Below, piece by piece: positions 35,684 through 46,008 of a stretch of 64,000 nt of DNA. Below the pieces are notes generated by a model. It was not told the origin of the DNA and searched no databases. It saw only the letters and a program-made list of their open reading frames with translations. The translations under genes were made by a program, and so were the position numbers. Within the stretch, counting starts at the first letter, position 1, and the number at the start of each line of letters is the position of its first letter. The DNA is from Idiomarina sp. (lineage in GTDB: Bacteria > Pseudomonadota > Gammaproteobacteria > Enterobacterales > Alteromonadaceae). The stretch is from contig JAFIFP010000003.1 in assembly GCA_020831965.1 (NCBI GenBank), positions 1 to 64,000 on the forward strand, read 5' to 3'.

Positions 35684-37216
35684 TTAGCGGGTTAGGAATG
35701 TTCCGGCAAAAGCTAACACCGGCGCTGCCGATGGCTTCCCATGCTGCCAATTTCCGCCCTCGACGCCACTGCCTGCGATATCCACATGCGTATAAGGCAG
35801 CGGCTGTGAGCTATTCTGCCCATGCTTGTCCAAGCCAGAAACCAGTACCAGAAATGCCATCGGGAACTGATGCCCACGCACTGTCGTTGCCGAGGGACCA
35901 TTGTTTGAGGACAAAACATCATCGGCTTTCGTACGCCCTTTCACAAAGTCAAAATCTTCACGACGGCTCGGTGACAATTCAGTTGGGTCGCCCCATAGTT
36001 CGCCAGCATTTTGTAGCTGACTTACCACACCAGATTTCATTGCTGGAGTGTTCGGCACCAGCGCGGAATAGGGACCTTTGGCCAATGCCGCATGGCCCGT
36101 CAAAGTTGCCACGGTAAAGAGAGCCGGATTTGTTGCTGTTAAAGCTTCATCCTTCAACTTGGCTAAACAGTCCGCCATGACTAAACGCCCTTCCGCATCG
36201 GTGTTACCGATTCGCACGCGCACACCGGAGCGGCCAGTAATAATTTCGTCCGCGACAAATGCATGACTATCAATATTGTTGCGTACCATGGCTAACTCGG
36301 CCACCACATGGAGTCCTGCCGGCTTAGTTTCCGCCAATGCTTTCACAAACCCAGCAACTGCCGCCGCACCGCCTTTATCACGGCTCATGCCGGCCATATG
36401 ACCACCGGTTTTGAGGTCTGCACCACCGGTATCGTAGGTGATTCCTTTACCCACCATAAACAGGCTTTGCTCCACAGGTACTTCGCCTTTGTATTCAAGA
36501 CGAATCACGCAAGGACGTTGATGCTCTATTTGATATGAAGCCCGAGCAACCGCAGATAACAGTGGATATTCATGATCAAGCTGCATGCGGTCATCGATAA
36601 TTTGGACGCTTACACCCGTACCGGCAAAAGCTTGTTGGCAGTACTCCGCAGCACGCAATGGCGCCATACGTTCTGGCTCAGTACCGCAGATATCCCGTGC
36701 GACACGGCGCCCGGCCTCAACGGCGCCTAGCCATGAAGCATTGTCCGCACCAATCAAGCCAAGCTCAGTAATGGATTCAACCGATTCCCCTAAATGCTCA
36801 CGAGCCTCCAGTGGCTCATAGGCGCCTTGACTAAAGCCGAAATAAGCTAGCGCCAGCGCCTGCTGCCAAGCATCACCTGCGGGCACATCTGTAACCATCA
36901 GAACAGGACGTTTTGCACCACTTGCGACAACACGAGCGACAGCGTCACGAGCCGCATCAAAGAAGCGACGCACATCATCAAAATCGCGATCCAGTGGCCC
37001 CGTTGGCGCTAATACCAAACGTCCGCCTGGAACATTCGAGCAGTTGACTAAACTCAGTTGTTTACCCACTGCGGCATCTACCTTCTGTGCCTGCTGAATG
37101 GCTTGCTGACAGCCCTCGGGCAATGCCGCAAAACTCGGGCCTACAACAACTAAGGCGTCCCAGTCTTGAGTGCTTGCCTGCTCCCAACTCGTGGTCTGCG
37201 GTATAAGTAGTGCCAT
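35684..37216 (-). CDS. M17-family leucyl aminopeptidase
   Basis: A 510-residue M17 aminopeptidase. The catalytic C-terminal domain has LFMVGKGITYDTGGADLKTGGHM (metal Lys and Asp), MSRDKGGAAAVAGF and NTDAEGRLVMADCL near residue 337. Each motif deviates slightly from PepA (ITYDTGG instead of ITFDSGG, SRDKGG instead of KGDMGG), marking a diverged branch. The N-terminal domain is poorly conserved. Cytoplasmic peptide turnover is the expected role; PepA-like DNA binding is not evident. 40 bases after cysS, on the same strand. Confidence 0.9.
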   Translation of the reverse strand: MALLIPQTTSWEQASTQDWDALVVVGPSFAALPEGCQQAIQQAQKVDAAVGKQLSLVNCSNVPGGRLVLAPTGPLDRDFDDVRRFFDAARDAVARVVASGAKRPVLMVTDVPAGDAWQQALALAYFGFSQGAYEPLEAREHLGESVESITELGLIGADNASWLGAVEAGRRVARDICGTEPERMAPLRAAEYCQQAFAGTGVSVQIIDDRMQLDHEYPLLSAVARASYQIEHQRPCVIRLEYKGEVPVEQSLFMVGKGITYDTGGADLKTGGHMAGMSRDKGGAAAVAGFVKALAETKPAGLHVVAELAMVRNNIDSHAFVADEIITGRSGVRVRIGNTDAEGRLVMADCLAKLKDEALTATNPALFTVATLTGHAALAKGPYSALVPNTPAMKSGVVSQLQNAGELWGDPTELSPSRREDFDFVKGRTKADDVLSSNNGPSATTVRGHQFPMAFLVLVSGLDKHGQNSSQPLPYTHVDIAGSGVEGGNWQHGKPSAAPVLAFAGTFLTR

Positions 37217-37256
37217 AATTGATTACCTCATTTCATAAGTGACTTGTGTGCTTGGA

Positions 37257-38633
37257 TTACTGACGACGCCAACGCGTTCCTTCAGCAGAGTCTTCCAGCA
37301 CAATCCCGCGAGCCGTGAGAGCCTCACGAGCAGCGTCTGCCCGTGACCAATCCTTAGCGGCACGCGCATCATTACGCTCTTTAATCAGCGCTTCAATCTC
37401 GGCGACATCGTCCACATCGCCTTGTAAAAAAGCCTCAGGGGGTTGCTCAAGAATACCAAGTACGGCTCCGTATTCTCGCATTAAGCCAGCCAACTCCTGA
37501 GCTTTGTCTATATTCACATCCCGCTCGCGGTTCACTTCCCGTGCTAAATCAAACAACACCGACATGACTTCCGGGACATTAAAGTCGTCATCTAGAGCCT
37601 TCGTAAAACGGCCCTGATACTGGTTACGCATCGCATCACTCGGAACACTCGGCTCCAAATCCCGAAGTGCTGTGTACAAGCGCTCTAACGCAGCGTGGGC
37701 TTGTTCCAAATGCGACTCAGAGTAATTTAACTGACTCCGGTAATGCCCGCTCAATAGGAAGAAGCGCACAGTTTCTGCATCGTAGACTTTCAACACGTCT
37801 CGAATGGTAAAGAAATTACCGAGCGACTTAGACATTTTCTCTTGATTGACCTGCACCATTCCTGAGTGCATCCAATAATTCACATACGGAGTGCCATGGG
37901 CACAACAGGACTGAGCTATCTCATTCTCATGATGAGGAAACTGCAAGTCAGAACCTCCGCCATGAATATCGAAATGAGTCCCTAAGTGCTTACCATTCAT
38001 GGCAGAACACTCAATATGCCAGCCCGGACGACCATCACCCCATGGCGACTCCCAGCTTGGCTCATTTGCTTTGGCACGTTTCCATAAAACGAAATCGAGT
38101 GGATCGTCCTTTCCTTCAGCCACAGTGACCCGTGCGCCAGCTTGCAATTGATCCAGAGCTTGCCCACTTAAACGACCATAATCCGGATAGCTACTCACAT
38201 CGAACAACACATCACCCGACTCAGCGACGTAGGCATGTTTCTTCGCAAGCAGAGTTTCAATAAGTGCGATAATTTCGTTCATATGTGTCGTCACGCGCGG
38301 CTCGATATCGGGACGCGTCAGATTTAATGCATCGAAGTCTTCGTGCATATAGGTCAGATACCGCTCAGTCACCGCATCGATGTCTTCACTGATTTCGTTA
38401 GCGCGTTTAATAATCTTGTCATCCACATCGGTTACGTTGCGAACGAAGGTCACGTCGTAGCCGCTGTAGCGTAAGTAGCGAACCACCACATCGAACGCCA
38501 CATAAGTGCGCGCATGACCAATGTGACAGAAGTCATAAATTGTCACACCACACACATACAGGCCGACTTTTCCTGGAACCAGAGGTTTAAATTCTTCTTT
38601 TTGCTGAGTGAGCGTGTTGTATATCTGCAGCAT
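37257..38633 (-). CDS. cysS: Cysteinyl-tRNA synthetase
   Basis: Class I synthetase, 458 residues. HIGH motif at residues 37-40 ([11 protein letters not shown]), Zn ligands including the Cys in [10 protein letters not shown] and the [16 protein letters not shown] region, and [12 protein letters not shown] 38633 ([12 protein letters not shown]) matches the family; a TTG 18 bases upstream is in frame. Divergent from the LOG gene with about 130 bases between. Confidence 0.96.
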   Translation of the reverse strand: MLQIYNTLTQQKEEFKPLVPGKVGLYVCGVTIYDFCHIGHARTYVAFDVVVRYLRYSGYDVTFVRNVTDVDDKIIKRANEISEDIDAVTERYLTYMHEDFDALNLTRPDIEPRVTTHMNEIIALIETLLAKKHAYVAESGDVLFDVSSYPDYGRLSGQALDQLQAGARVTVAEGKDDPLDFVLWKRAKANEPSWESPWGDGRPGWHIECSAMNGKHLGTHFDIHGGGSDLQFPHHENEIAQSCCAHGTPYVNYWMHSGMVQVNQEKMSKSLGNFFTIRDVLKVYDAETVRFFLLSGHYRSQLNYSESHLEQAHAALERLYTALRDLEPSVPSDAMRNQYQGRFTKALDDDFNVPEVMSVLFDLAREVNRERDVNIDKAQELAGLMREYGAVLGILEQPPEAFLQGDVDDVAEIEALIKERNDARAAKDWSRADAAREALTARGIVLEDSAEGTRWRRQ

Positions 38634-38763
38634 GAATGAGGTGCTCTCCAAAATGATTCTTTTCAGGGAAATCGTCGTGCTCTGTTACCATGAATTCGTT
38701 GCCATGCAAACGAGGCAACATAAGCCTAGAATTGTAACATCGTTACAGAATACGAGGAACCGT

Positions 38764-39531
38764 ATGACCGAGAAAGAGCGCGATACCACAGAGCAAAATT
38801 TGAAAGTTGGCGCGGAAGTTCCGAGTCCCAGCAAAGAGCAAGCTGAGCGACTTGCGCATGAATGGCAGCTTGCTGAAGACACTTTTAGTAACGAGCTCGT
38901 TGAGCACACCATTTCTATTTTCGGTAGCGCCCGTATTCCAGCCCCCGACCAGGAAGCGCCCCCTGGCTGTGAGATCATGTCGCACTTTTATCAAGAGGCT
39001 CGCGATCTAGCATTTCGCTTAGGTGAATACCTGCAGCAGCAAAACCGCAGCGATACTCGTTTAATTACCGGTGGTGGTCCGGGGATTATGGAAGCCGCAA
39101 GCCGCGGCGCCTTTGATGCTGGCCATGCCAGTATTGGCCTGAATATTGTAATTCCGCGTGAGCAACGCTTGAACCCCTTCATTGCCGCAAAGCACAGTAT
39201 TGAGTTTCAGTATTTCGCGCTACGTAAAATGCACTTTCTAAAACGGGCTCGTGCATTGATTGTGTTTCCAGGCGGATTTGGTACGCTCGACGAGCTATTT
39301 GAAACCCTGACTCTCATTCAAACCAAGAAAATGCCGCGTATCCCTGTCTTTTTATACGGACAAGACTTTTGGTCACGGTTGATGGATTTGTACGTGCTTG
39401 CCGACTGCGGACTGATCGATAGTCATGACAAAAACCTTTACCATATCGTGGATTCTGTCGACGAAGCCTTTATTGCCATTCAGCCGATTATCGACGCGTT
39501 AGATCACGTATCAGATCACGTAGCAGAGTAA
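38764..39531 (+). CDS. LOG-family protein (possible nucleotide-monophosphate phosphoribohydrolase)
   Basis: 255 residues from ATG 38764, chosen for AGGA six bases upstream. LOG/Rossmann features: TISIFGSARIP, ITGGGPGIMEAASRGAFDAG and IVFPGGFGTLDELFETLTL (the PGGxGTxxE motif). Related enzymes remove ribose 5-phosphate from nucleotides (PpnN and plant LOG). The N-terminal ~50 residues are polar and charged. Substrate cannot be told from sequence. Confidence 0.87.
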   Translation: MTEKERDTTEQNLKVGAEVPSPSKEQAERLAHEWQLAEDTFSNELVEHTISIFGSARIPAPDQEAPPGCEIMSHFYQEARDLAFRLGEYLQQQNRSDTRLITGGGPGIMEAASRGAFDAGHASIGLNIVIPREQRLNPFIAAKHSIEFQYFALRKMHFLKRARALIVFPGGFGTLDELFETLTLIQTKKMPRIPVFLYGQDFWSRLMDLYVLADCGLIDSHDKNLYHIVDSVDEAFIAIQPIIDALDHVSDHVAE

Positions 39532-39604
39532 TCTGACGATTTCGCTGAGAGCCGAATTCCGCTAAACTAGGCATTACTTTAATTGTACTAAAATAGGTAA
39601 ACAT

Positions 39605-40105
39605 ATGTTCGTTACGCTACACACGAATCACGGTGATATCCGCATTGAATTATTCGCCGACAAAGCGCCAGAAACGGTCGCAAACTTTATTCGCTACGCC
39701 GAAGCCGACTTTTACGCGAACACCATCTTTCACCGAGTCATTCCAGACTTCATGATTCAAGGTGGCGGCTTCGAGCCAGGCATGGAGCAGAAGCCAACTG
39801 AAGCCCCAATTCAAAACGAAGCCAACAACGGTGTATCGAACAAACGCGGCACTATTGCCATGGCTCGAACCAATGACCCGCATTCGGCAACCTGCCAGTT
39901 TTTTATTAATGTGAAAGACAATTCACCGCTCGACTTTACTGGTGAGAACCCCTATGGCTGGGGCTACTGTGTCTTTGGCGAAGTCGTCGACGGCATGGAC
40001 GTGGTAGATGCCATTCGCGCGGTGAAAACCGGTCGTTCAGGCTATCACGCAGATGTCCCAGTTGAAGATGTCGTTATCGAACACACAACCGTCGAGAAAG
40101 CATGA
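39605..40105 (+). CDS. ppiB: Cytoplasmic peptidyl-prolyl isomerase B (cyclophilin)
   Basis: 166-residue single-domain cyclophilin with no signal peptide. [43 protein letters not shown] (catalytic Arg), [17 protein letters not shown] and [14 protein letters not shown]. Overlaps lpxH by four bases (ATGA), the gene pair seen in E. coli. Confidence 0.96.
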   Translation: MFVTLHTNHGDIRIELFADKAPETVANFIRYAEADFYANTIFHRVIPDFMIQGGGFEPGMEQKPTEAPIQNEANNGVSNKRGTIAMARTNDPHSATCQFFINVKDNSPLDFTGENPYGWGYCVFGEVVDGMDVVDAIRAVKTGRSGYHADVPVEDVVIEHTTVEKA

Positions 40106-40854
40106 TTACCCGCTTCATCTCTGACTTACATTTGAGTCAAAGCAGGCCAGATATTACTGGCCTGTTCACTGATTTTTTGCGTGGTGAAGCTCGCGAAAGT
40201 GATGCGCTCTACATTCTCGGTGATCTCTTCGATTACTGGATTGGTGACGACGACCTCACGCAGTTTCATCGACATATCATGACAGAGCTGCGATTAGTGG
40301 TAGAGAGTGGCGTACCAGTCTACTTTATGGCGGGCAACCGCGACTTCCTCGTGGGGGATGGTTTCGCGCAAGTAACCGGCGTACAAATCCTTAATGACCC
40401 GACTGTCATTGATTTATATGGAACCCCGACGTTACTGCTGCATGGCGATACTTTATGCACCGATGATATTGGCTACCAGCGATTCCGCAAAATTATTCGC
40501 AACCCGCTTTTACTCGCTATCGCCAAACGCTTTCCCCTGAGTTGGCGTCGAGGTATTGCGAATAAGCTCCGAGCTGGCAGCAAGAGTAAGCAGCCACTTA
40601 CCGAGCAACAGCTAAAAGCGATGGATGCCACGGACACTGCTGTCTTGAAGGCTTTCAAACGTCATAACGTAACACAGATGATTCATGGACATACTCATCA
40701 ACCCGATGTGCATGAGCACCCTCTTCCGGCAGACGACTCAGAAGACAACAAAGTTGCTTTGCGTATTGTGCTTGGCGACTGGTACGAGCAAGGCTCGATT
40801 TTGGAATTTACTGTCGACACCTTTCTATTGCGTGAAGAGTCCCTCAAGGATTAA
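40102..40854 (+). CDS. lpxH: UDP-2,3-diacylglucosamine diphosphatase LpxH
   Basis: Calcineurin-type metallophosphoesterase of lipid A synthesis, cleaving UDP-2,3-diacylglucosamine to lipid X and UMP at the inner membrane. 250 residues. Metal ligands: ISDLHLS (Asp8, His10), [26 protein letters not shown] and [12 protein letters not shown]. Stop overlaps the convergent miaE by four bases. Confidence 0.95.
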   Translation: MITRFISDLHLSQSRPDITGLFTDFLRGEARESDALYILGDLFDYWIGDDDLTQFHRHIMTELRLVVESGVPVYFMAGNRDFLVGDGFAQVTGVQILNDPTVIDLYGTPTLLLHGDTLCTDDIGYQRFRKIIRNPLLLAIAKRFPLSWRRGIANKLRAGSKSKQPLTEQQLKAMDATDTAVLKAFKRHNVTQMIHGHTHQPDVHEHPLPADDSEDNKVALRIVLGDWYEQGSILEFTVDTFLLREESLKD

Positions 40855-41633
40855 TAAGCGGGCACCCCGCTGTGGAAGCGAAGGTGCTCGTCTTGCCCCA
40901 ATATCAACTCGGCCTCGATCGTCCGCAAACGCTCAATATCTTCATTGACGGAACGGCCCGCGACCATTTCAGCCAGCTTCAAATAGTCCTCAAAGTGGCG
41001 CGCCTCTGAGCGCAACAAGGAGACATAGAAGCGCTCTAACTCTGGGTCTAGATAAGGTGCTAAAGCAGCAAAACGCTCACATGACCGCGCTTCAATTAAA
41101 GCACCGATGATAAGTTTGTCGATCAATAGCCCCGGTTCGCTGGTGCGAGCATTACGAATTAATCCAGCGGCGTACCGCGAGGCGCTCACCGGATACAACG
41201 CAATCCCTCGCGCCTTAAGAATATCGAGTACTTGCACAAAATGATGCAGCTCTTCCTTCATCAACAGCAGCATACGATCTTGCAAACGCTCCTTCCAGGG
41301 ACTGTCTGTTGGCAACTTAATCCGTGGAATAGCCCCCGAAACTGGAGGAACTTCCTGGCACTCCAGCGGCCGATACACAGCGAATTCATAAGGACGAAGC
41401 CATGCAAGGACTTGGTCCGAGCCTTCGTCGTCTAACACGTAACGACGTAACAACAGAGCCGCACTTTGAGCTGCTTTCAACTCGCAGTGTAAATGGTCGA
41501 TCAATAACAAGTCACGAGACTCTGGCGCGGCAGCACGCTCGAGCCAAGCTTGAGGTGTTTGCACCTTTAGAAAACTATGAATCGGTTCCAATAAGGTGTC
41601 ATATTCAGTGCGTGCTGCAACTTCAGAGTGCAT
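40851..41633 (-). CDS. miaE: tRNA-(2-methylthio-N6-isopentenyladenosine-37) hydroxylase MiaE
   Basis: Non-haem di-iron monooxygenase converting ms2i6A37 to ms2io6A37 in tRNA, O2-dependent. 260 residues from ATG 41633 (MHSEVAARTEYD). Ferritin-like four-helix pattern with iron ligands in KEELHHFVQVL and SEARHFEDYLKL. Upstream frame to 41744 is open but starts poorly and has no family match. Confidence 0.93.
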   Translation of the reverse strand: MHSEVAARTEYDTLLEPIHSFLKVQTPQAWLERAAAPESRDLLLIDHLHCELKAAQSAALLLRRYVLDDEGSDQVLAWLRPYEFAVYRPLECQEVPPVSGAIPRIKLPTDSPWKERLQDRMLLLMKEELHHFVQVLDILKARGIALYPVSASRYAAGLIRNARTSEPGLLIDKLIIGALIEARSCERFAALAPYLDPELERFYVSLLRSEARHFEDYLKLAEMVAGRSVNEDIERLRTIEAELILGQDEHLRFHSGVPAY

Positions 41634-41798
41634 AAAGCGTCTCGCTTTGATAACGTTTATATAACAAAACGGTCTGAACAGAAATTGTTCAGAACCTTTC
41701 ATTCTTGATTTAAAAGCCGATTCGGCTCCTATAATGGAGCACACAACATTCGTGTTGTTTTATATGTTTAACGAGGCGATGCGCTTCAAGGAGTAGTT

Positions 41799-42398
41799 AT
41801 GATACTAAATCATATCTGGGGTCTCTACGCCCACCCGCTAGAAGAATGGAAAACAATTGATGAGCGTCACGAGAGTCTTCGCTACTCACTGTCTCATATT
41901 TTAATCGTCGCGCTAATACCCTGCATTTTTGCGTATTACGCGTCAGCTCATTTAGGCTGGAGCATTGGTGCGCGTGAGAGTATTTACCTGACCCAAAGCA
42001 GCGCTATTTATATGGCTGTATTCATGTATTTTGGTTTGATTGGTGGTGTCTTGGCACTCTCTTACCTCATCCATTGGATGGCGAAGACATTTGGTGCAGC
42101 CCCAACCTTCACTCAGTCACTTGAGCTCGCGGCCTACACTGCAACACCTGTGCTGATGGCTGGCGTTGGAGCCCTCTATCCAGAATTGTGGTTCGTCTCT
42201 ATGGTGTTCTTAGGAGGCGTTGCCTATTCGGTGTACTTACTCTACACCGGTGTACCAATCCTCATGCATATTCCAGAAGAACGCGGATTCATGTATGCCA
42301 GCTCCGTGGTGACTGCAGGACTGATCTTAATGGTGGTGTTAATGGTTACCACCGCTATGGCTTGGACGAACGGCTTTATGCCAGTGTTTGTGGGTTAA
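41799..42398 (+). CDS. Yip1-family inner-membrane protein
   Basis: 199-residue membrane protein with five or six hydrophobic segments (about residues 30-50, 65-90, 105-130, 135-155, 165-190). The start MILNHIWGLYAHPLEEWKTIDER is a recognised YIP1 family opening. Function unknown. Has its own strong terminator. Confidence 0.85.
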   Translation: MILNHIWGLYAHPLEEWKTIDERHESLRYSLSHILIVALIPCIFAYYASAHLGWSIGARESIYLTQSSAIYMAVFMYFGLIGGVLALSYLIHWMAKTFGAAPTFTQSLELAAYTATPVLMAGVGALYPELWFVSMVFLGGVAYSVYLLYTGVPILMHIPEERGFMYASSVVTAGLILMVVLMVTTAMAWTNGFMPVFVG

Positions 42399-42433
42399 CT
42401 TTACAGACACCTAGTTTTCGTAATTCCATGAAC

Positions 42434-42468
42434 AAGAAGCCGAACAGATCTGTTCGGCTTCTTTTTTT
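42434..42468 (+). terminator. Intrinsic terminator after the Yip1-family gene
   Basis: AAGAAGCCGAACA and TGTTCGGCTTCTT form a perfect 13-bp stem with a 4-base GATC loop and a run of T. One of the strongest terminators in the window. Confidence 0.95.
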
Positions 42469-42528
42469 GTATTCTGAAACACTATTCTTAAACAGTACCC
42501 TGAAAACCTCTGAGTGTCTTAATTCAAC

Positions 42529-43179
42529 ATGCTAAATATGAAGTTTAATGAACGCGTCGTGATCCACACTCCAACTTTGGCTTGGGAGCCGAGCCCCATG
42601 GTGGGAGTTGAACGGAAAAAGCTCGAACGTGAGGCCGCCGAGCATGGCAGAGCCACCAGTGTTGTGCGCTATGCGCCAAACTCGCGATTCTCTGCTCATG
42701 AACATCCGGGAGGTGAGGAGATTCTTGTTCTAGAGGGCGTATTCTCCGATGAGCACCGCGACTATCCTGCAGGCACTTACTTCAGAAATCCACCCGGTAC
42801 ATCTCATAGTCCGCACTCGGAAGAAGGCTGCACCCTTTTTGTTAAGCTCTGCCAATTCCGACCCGGCGACTCAGCTCAATTTCAAATCAACACCAATGAA
42901 CAACCTTGGCTTCCCGGACATGGCGGCTTGCAAGTCATGCCCTTGCATAGTTTTGAACATGAGCATGTGGCTCTCGTAAAATGGCCGAAAAATGAGATAT
43001 TCAAAGCTCACCGCCATTTCGGCGGTGAGGAAATATTTGTACTTTCAGGGTGTTTTCAGGACGAGCATGGCAAGTACCCTGCGGGGTCATGGCTACGCAG
43101 CCCACACCTGAGTCAGCATACGCCCTTTGTCGAGGAAGAGACCATCATCTGGGTTAAGACGGGTCATCTTCCTCTCTAA
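42529..43179 (+). CDS. Double-cupin ChrR-like protein
   Basis: 216 residues with two tandem cupin domains of the ChrR C-terminal class: SAHEHPGGEEILVLEGVF and KAHRHFGGEEIFVLSGCF each supply a His/His/Glu metal site. The N-terminal anti-sigma part of ChrR (with its HxxxCxxC zinc site) is missing, so this is not a classical anti-sigma factor. ATG 42529 or 42538 is the start; ribosome sites do not decide. No sigma factor is nearby. Confidence 0.75.
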   Translation: MLNMKFNERVVIHTPTLAWEPSPMVGVERKKLEREAAEHGRATSVVRYAPNSRFSAHEHPGGEEILVLEGVFSDEHRDYPAGTYFRNPPGTSHSPHSEEGCTLFVKLCQFRPGDSAQFQINTNEQPWLPGHGGLQVMPLHSFEHEHVALVKWPKNEIFKAHRHFGGEEIFVLSGCFQDEHGKYPAGSWLRSPHLSQHTPFVEEETIIWVKTGHLPL

Positions 43180-43182
43180 GAG

Positions 43183-45207
43183 CTACTCAGCTTGCGCACG
43201 GAAGCGTTCGAACCAATAGATCACGTAGGCGGGCTTGGCCATATGATTACTTGGTCGAGTGTGCAGTGCATGTGACGCCCCGGGTACACGTACCATGGCA
43301 GTCTCAATGCCTCGTAACTGCAATGCCTGATAATACTGCTCCGTTTCTGAAATCGGCGTACGGTAGTCCGCCTCTCCAGTAAACAGTAGCGTCGGCGTCG
43401 TCACATTCCCCACATAGGAAATAGGTGAATGCTTCAGGTAATGATCTGGCATATCCCAAGGCAAACCCGGGAACCAGTACTGAGTGAAGTAGTTGTACAT
43501 GTCGGCATTTAGCACGAAGCTATACCAATTGATTACTGGATTAATGGCAGCCGCTGCTGCAAAACGGTCCGTATGACCGATAGTCCAAGTTGTCAGTACA
43601 CCACCGCCACTGCCACCAGTAACAAAGAGTTCCGCTTCATTAATAAAACCACGCGCCAGTAAGTTATCAACGCCATCCATTAAATCATCGTAATCATGAC
43701 TTGGGTAATTATGATGAATCAGATTCGCAAAATCTTCACCATAGCTCGTGCTGCCTCGCGGGTTGGTGTACAGCACGACATAGCCTTGTGCTGCCATCAA
43801 CTGAAGCTCCATGGCGAAAATCGGCCCATAAGCAGTATGTGGCCCACCATGGATTTCAAGAATAAGCGGGTATTCTTTGTTTTCATCAAAGCCTGGTGGA
43901 TAGATAATCCAGCCCTGAATTGGCTTTTCATCCACGCTTGAGTTGTACCAAAACTCTTCAACTTGACCGATTTCTCGCTTCAGCAATAAATCACGATTTA
44001 ACTGAGTAATAGTTTGGCTTCTGCCACGTCTTAGCACAGCTAATTCAGCAGGATGCTGAGTGCTCAATTGGGTGTAGGCAATCAAGCCATTGGGTGCCAT
44101 TGCAAACTGACCGCCGCTATAGGGACGGCTGTAAGAAACACCACCCAAATCATTCGTTAGCACTCGTCGATTACCGCGCAGCGGCTGTTCCGCCAAATGA
44201 CCGCGACCTTCATGGTCATACTGAATGATCAAGCCTCGACTGTTAGCTTGCCATGCAAAGTCAGCAATGGCGCGATCTAAGTCTTCGGTAAGGTTGCGTG
44301 CGTTCGAGCCATCCAAGTTCATCACATAGAGGCGATTGGCTTGATGAGCTAAACGCCGATCATCGTAGCCTAAATAAGCCACCATGCGACCGTCTGGAGA
44401 GATCATTGGCGCGCTATCGGGGCCATCTCTGTCGGTTAACTTCGTCAGCTGACGTGACTCAATGTCGAGCCGAAAAATACCAGAGTTCTGAGGTTGCGAC
44501 TGCCAGTCTTCTTGACGATTTGCCGAGAACAACAGCCCCGACGAATCAGGCAACCAACTCAACTGGCCGGAATGATTAAACTCCCCCGTGGTTAATTGAA
44601 TGGCTGAGCCACCGTCGGCAGCCACCATATAAAGTTGGCGGTAGCCATGTGGCAGATAGCCAGCGCCATCCGCCCGATAATTCATGCGATCAATATAGAT
44701 TGGTGCAGGTGCCCATTCCGCACCACTAGGACGTCCGGGCAATTGCACTGGTGCACTCTGGGGCTCTGGCGTGAACATAGAAAACGCTATCCACTGACTA
44801 TCCGGCGACCATGTGATGTTGCCCGGAGCTGCGGTCAAAGTAGATATTTGCGCCATACGGCCCGTATCGAGCCAAAGCATCTGAATCTGTCCATCTGCCA
44901 CGAATGCGATCCGCTTCATATCTGGCGACCACCGTGGCGATGATGCATTGATATTGCGGTCGGTCAGAGGTTGCAGATCGGAACCATCGGCATTCACAAT
45001 CCACAAACTACTGCGCCGACGATCCGTCTGTCTATCCATCCAATTACGGACGAAAACAATTCGCTCACCGCGAGCATCGGGCTGAGGATCGGAAACAAAC
45101 TCCAATTCAAAGACATCATCATATTGTAGCGGTTGTTTACTGAATTCAGCCTGTGCAGCACTAACCCACAACAGGGTAAACGCCATCGCAATAGCTAGGT
45201 AACGCAT
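43183..45207 (-). CDS. Exported S9-family prolyl oligopeptidase-type peptidase
   Basis: 674 residues. ATG 45207 with AGGAG eight bases upstream gives a signal peptide (MRYLAIAMAFTLLWVSAAQA). N-terminal WD40-like beta-propeller repeats (SSLWIVNADGSDLQPLTDR, SPRWSPDMKRIAFVAD and others) then an alpha/beta hydrolase with nucleophile Ser in VTGGSGGGVLTT (near residue 532), LEIHGGPHTAYG and catalytic His in VPGASHALHTRP. The GGSGGG elbow varies from the usual GGSYGG. Periplasmic oligopeptide degradation is likely. Confidence 0.9.
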   Translation of the reverse strand: MRYLAIAMAFTLLWVSAAQAEFSKQPLQYDDVFELEFVSDPQPDARGERIVFVRNWMDRQTDRRRSSLWIVNADGSDLQPLTDRNINASSPRWSPDMKRIAFVADGQIQMLWLDTGRMAQISTLTAAPGNITWSPDSQWIAFSMFTPEPQSAPVQLPGRPSGAEWAPAPIYIDRMNYRADGAGYLPHGYRQLYMVAADGGSAIQLTTGEFNHSGQLSWLPDSSGLLFSANRQEDWQSQPQNSGIFRLDIESRQLTKLTDRDGPDSAPMISPDGRMVAYLGYDDRRLAHQANRLYVMNLDGSNARNLTEDLDRAIADFAWQANSRGLIIQYDHEGRGHLAEQPLRGNRRVLTNDLGGVSYSRPYSGGQFAMAPNGLIAYTQLSTQHPAELAVLRRGRSQTITQLNRDLLLKREIGQVEEFWYNSSVDEKPIQGWIIYPPGFDENKEYPLILEIHGGPHTAYGPIFAMELQLMAAQGYVVLYTNPRGSTSYGEDFANLIHHNYPSHDYDDLMDGVDNLLARGFINEAELFVTGGSGGGVLTTWTIGHTDRFAAAAAINPVINWYSFVLNADMYNYFTQYWFPGLPWDMPDHYLKHSPISYVGNVTTPTLLFTGEADYRTPISETEQYYQALQLRGIETAMVRVPGASHALHTRPSNHMAKPAYVIYWFERFRAQAE

Positions 45208-45231
45208 GAACACTACTCCTTTCCTAAATGA

Positions 45232-46008
45232 TCAACACCTCAGTAACCTGCGAGTGTTGCATGTAATCTGTTGAATCACCTGGTCAGCGGCTTCAGGCCT
45301 CAGCGCCAACAGCGCTTCTAGTACCTGCTTTACATGCACTGGCTCGTTGCGCTCCCCTTGATGTCCTGCCACAGGCATATCAGGACTATCGGTTTCTAGC
45401 ACTAATGCGCTTAGAGGAACCCTAGCAACAGCATCTCGGGTTTTACGTGCACGCTCATAAGTAATGGTGCCACCAATGCCTAGCGCGAAACCGAGGGCAT
45501 GCCATCGCATCGCCTGCTCGTAGCTACCGCTAAAGGCATGTAACACGCCACCAGGACATCCACGACTGACAGCATTCTTCACCAGTGGGTACATAATGTC
45601 TTGTGATTTACGATGATGCAGAATAATTGGGCGATGAAATGCGGAAGCTAAGTCGAGCTGTCCCTGGAAGAGTAATTGCTGCAAAGGCCAGTTCTCACAG
45701 GTGACATCGAGACCAATTTCACCCACTAAAGCCGTGGGATGCGCCTTCAAATGTTCGTGTAAATGCATCAAGTCTGCGGGTACATGCTCCTGCGTAAAGT
45801 ATGGGTGCAAACCAAATGCCAGATACCATTGCGGGTAGTGCTTGGCTAACTCGAGTAGACGCGTCCATTGGAGGCGAGCTACGCCGGGAACGACGAAGCG
45901 CTGAATTCCTTGGCTGACCGCTCGCGCCATAACCTCCGATCGATCCACATCAAATATAGGGAAATCGAGGTGACAATGACTGTCAATCAGCGCTGGTGGG
46001 GTTGTCAT
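45232..46008 (-). CDS. TatD-family hydrolase
   Basis: 258-residue TIM-barrel metal-dependent hydrolase. IDSHCHLDF (metal His11, His13), GEIGLD, PIILHHRKSQ, GVLHAFSGSYEQA and ETDSPDMP are family motifs; TatD proteins are 3'-5' DNases/RNases, closest in style to YjjV. It overlaps the end of the YtjB-like gene by 26 bases; ATG 46008 gives MTTPPALIDSHCHLDF. Confidence 0.88.
   Translation of the reverse strand: MTTPPALIDSHCHLDFPIFDVDRSEVMARAVSQGIQRFVVPGVARLQWTRLLELAKHYPQWYLAFGLHPYFTQEHVPADLMHLHEHLKAHPTALVGEIGLDVTCENWPLQQLLFQGQLDLASAFHRPIILHHRKSQDIMYPLVKNAVSRGCPGGVLHAFSGSYEQAMRWHALGFALGIGGTITYERARKTRDAVARVPLSALVLETDSPDMPVAGHQGERNEPVHVKQVLEALLALRPEAADQVIQQITCNTRRLLRC

Noticed and set aside
42529-43179. 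Anti-sigma factor ChrR
   Set aside because: Only the cupin part is present; the N-terminal zinc-binding anti-sigma domain and a neighbouring sigma factor are absent.
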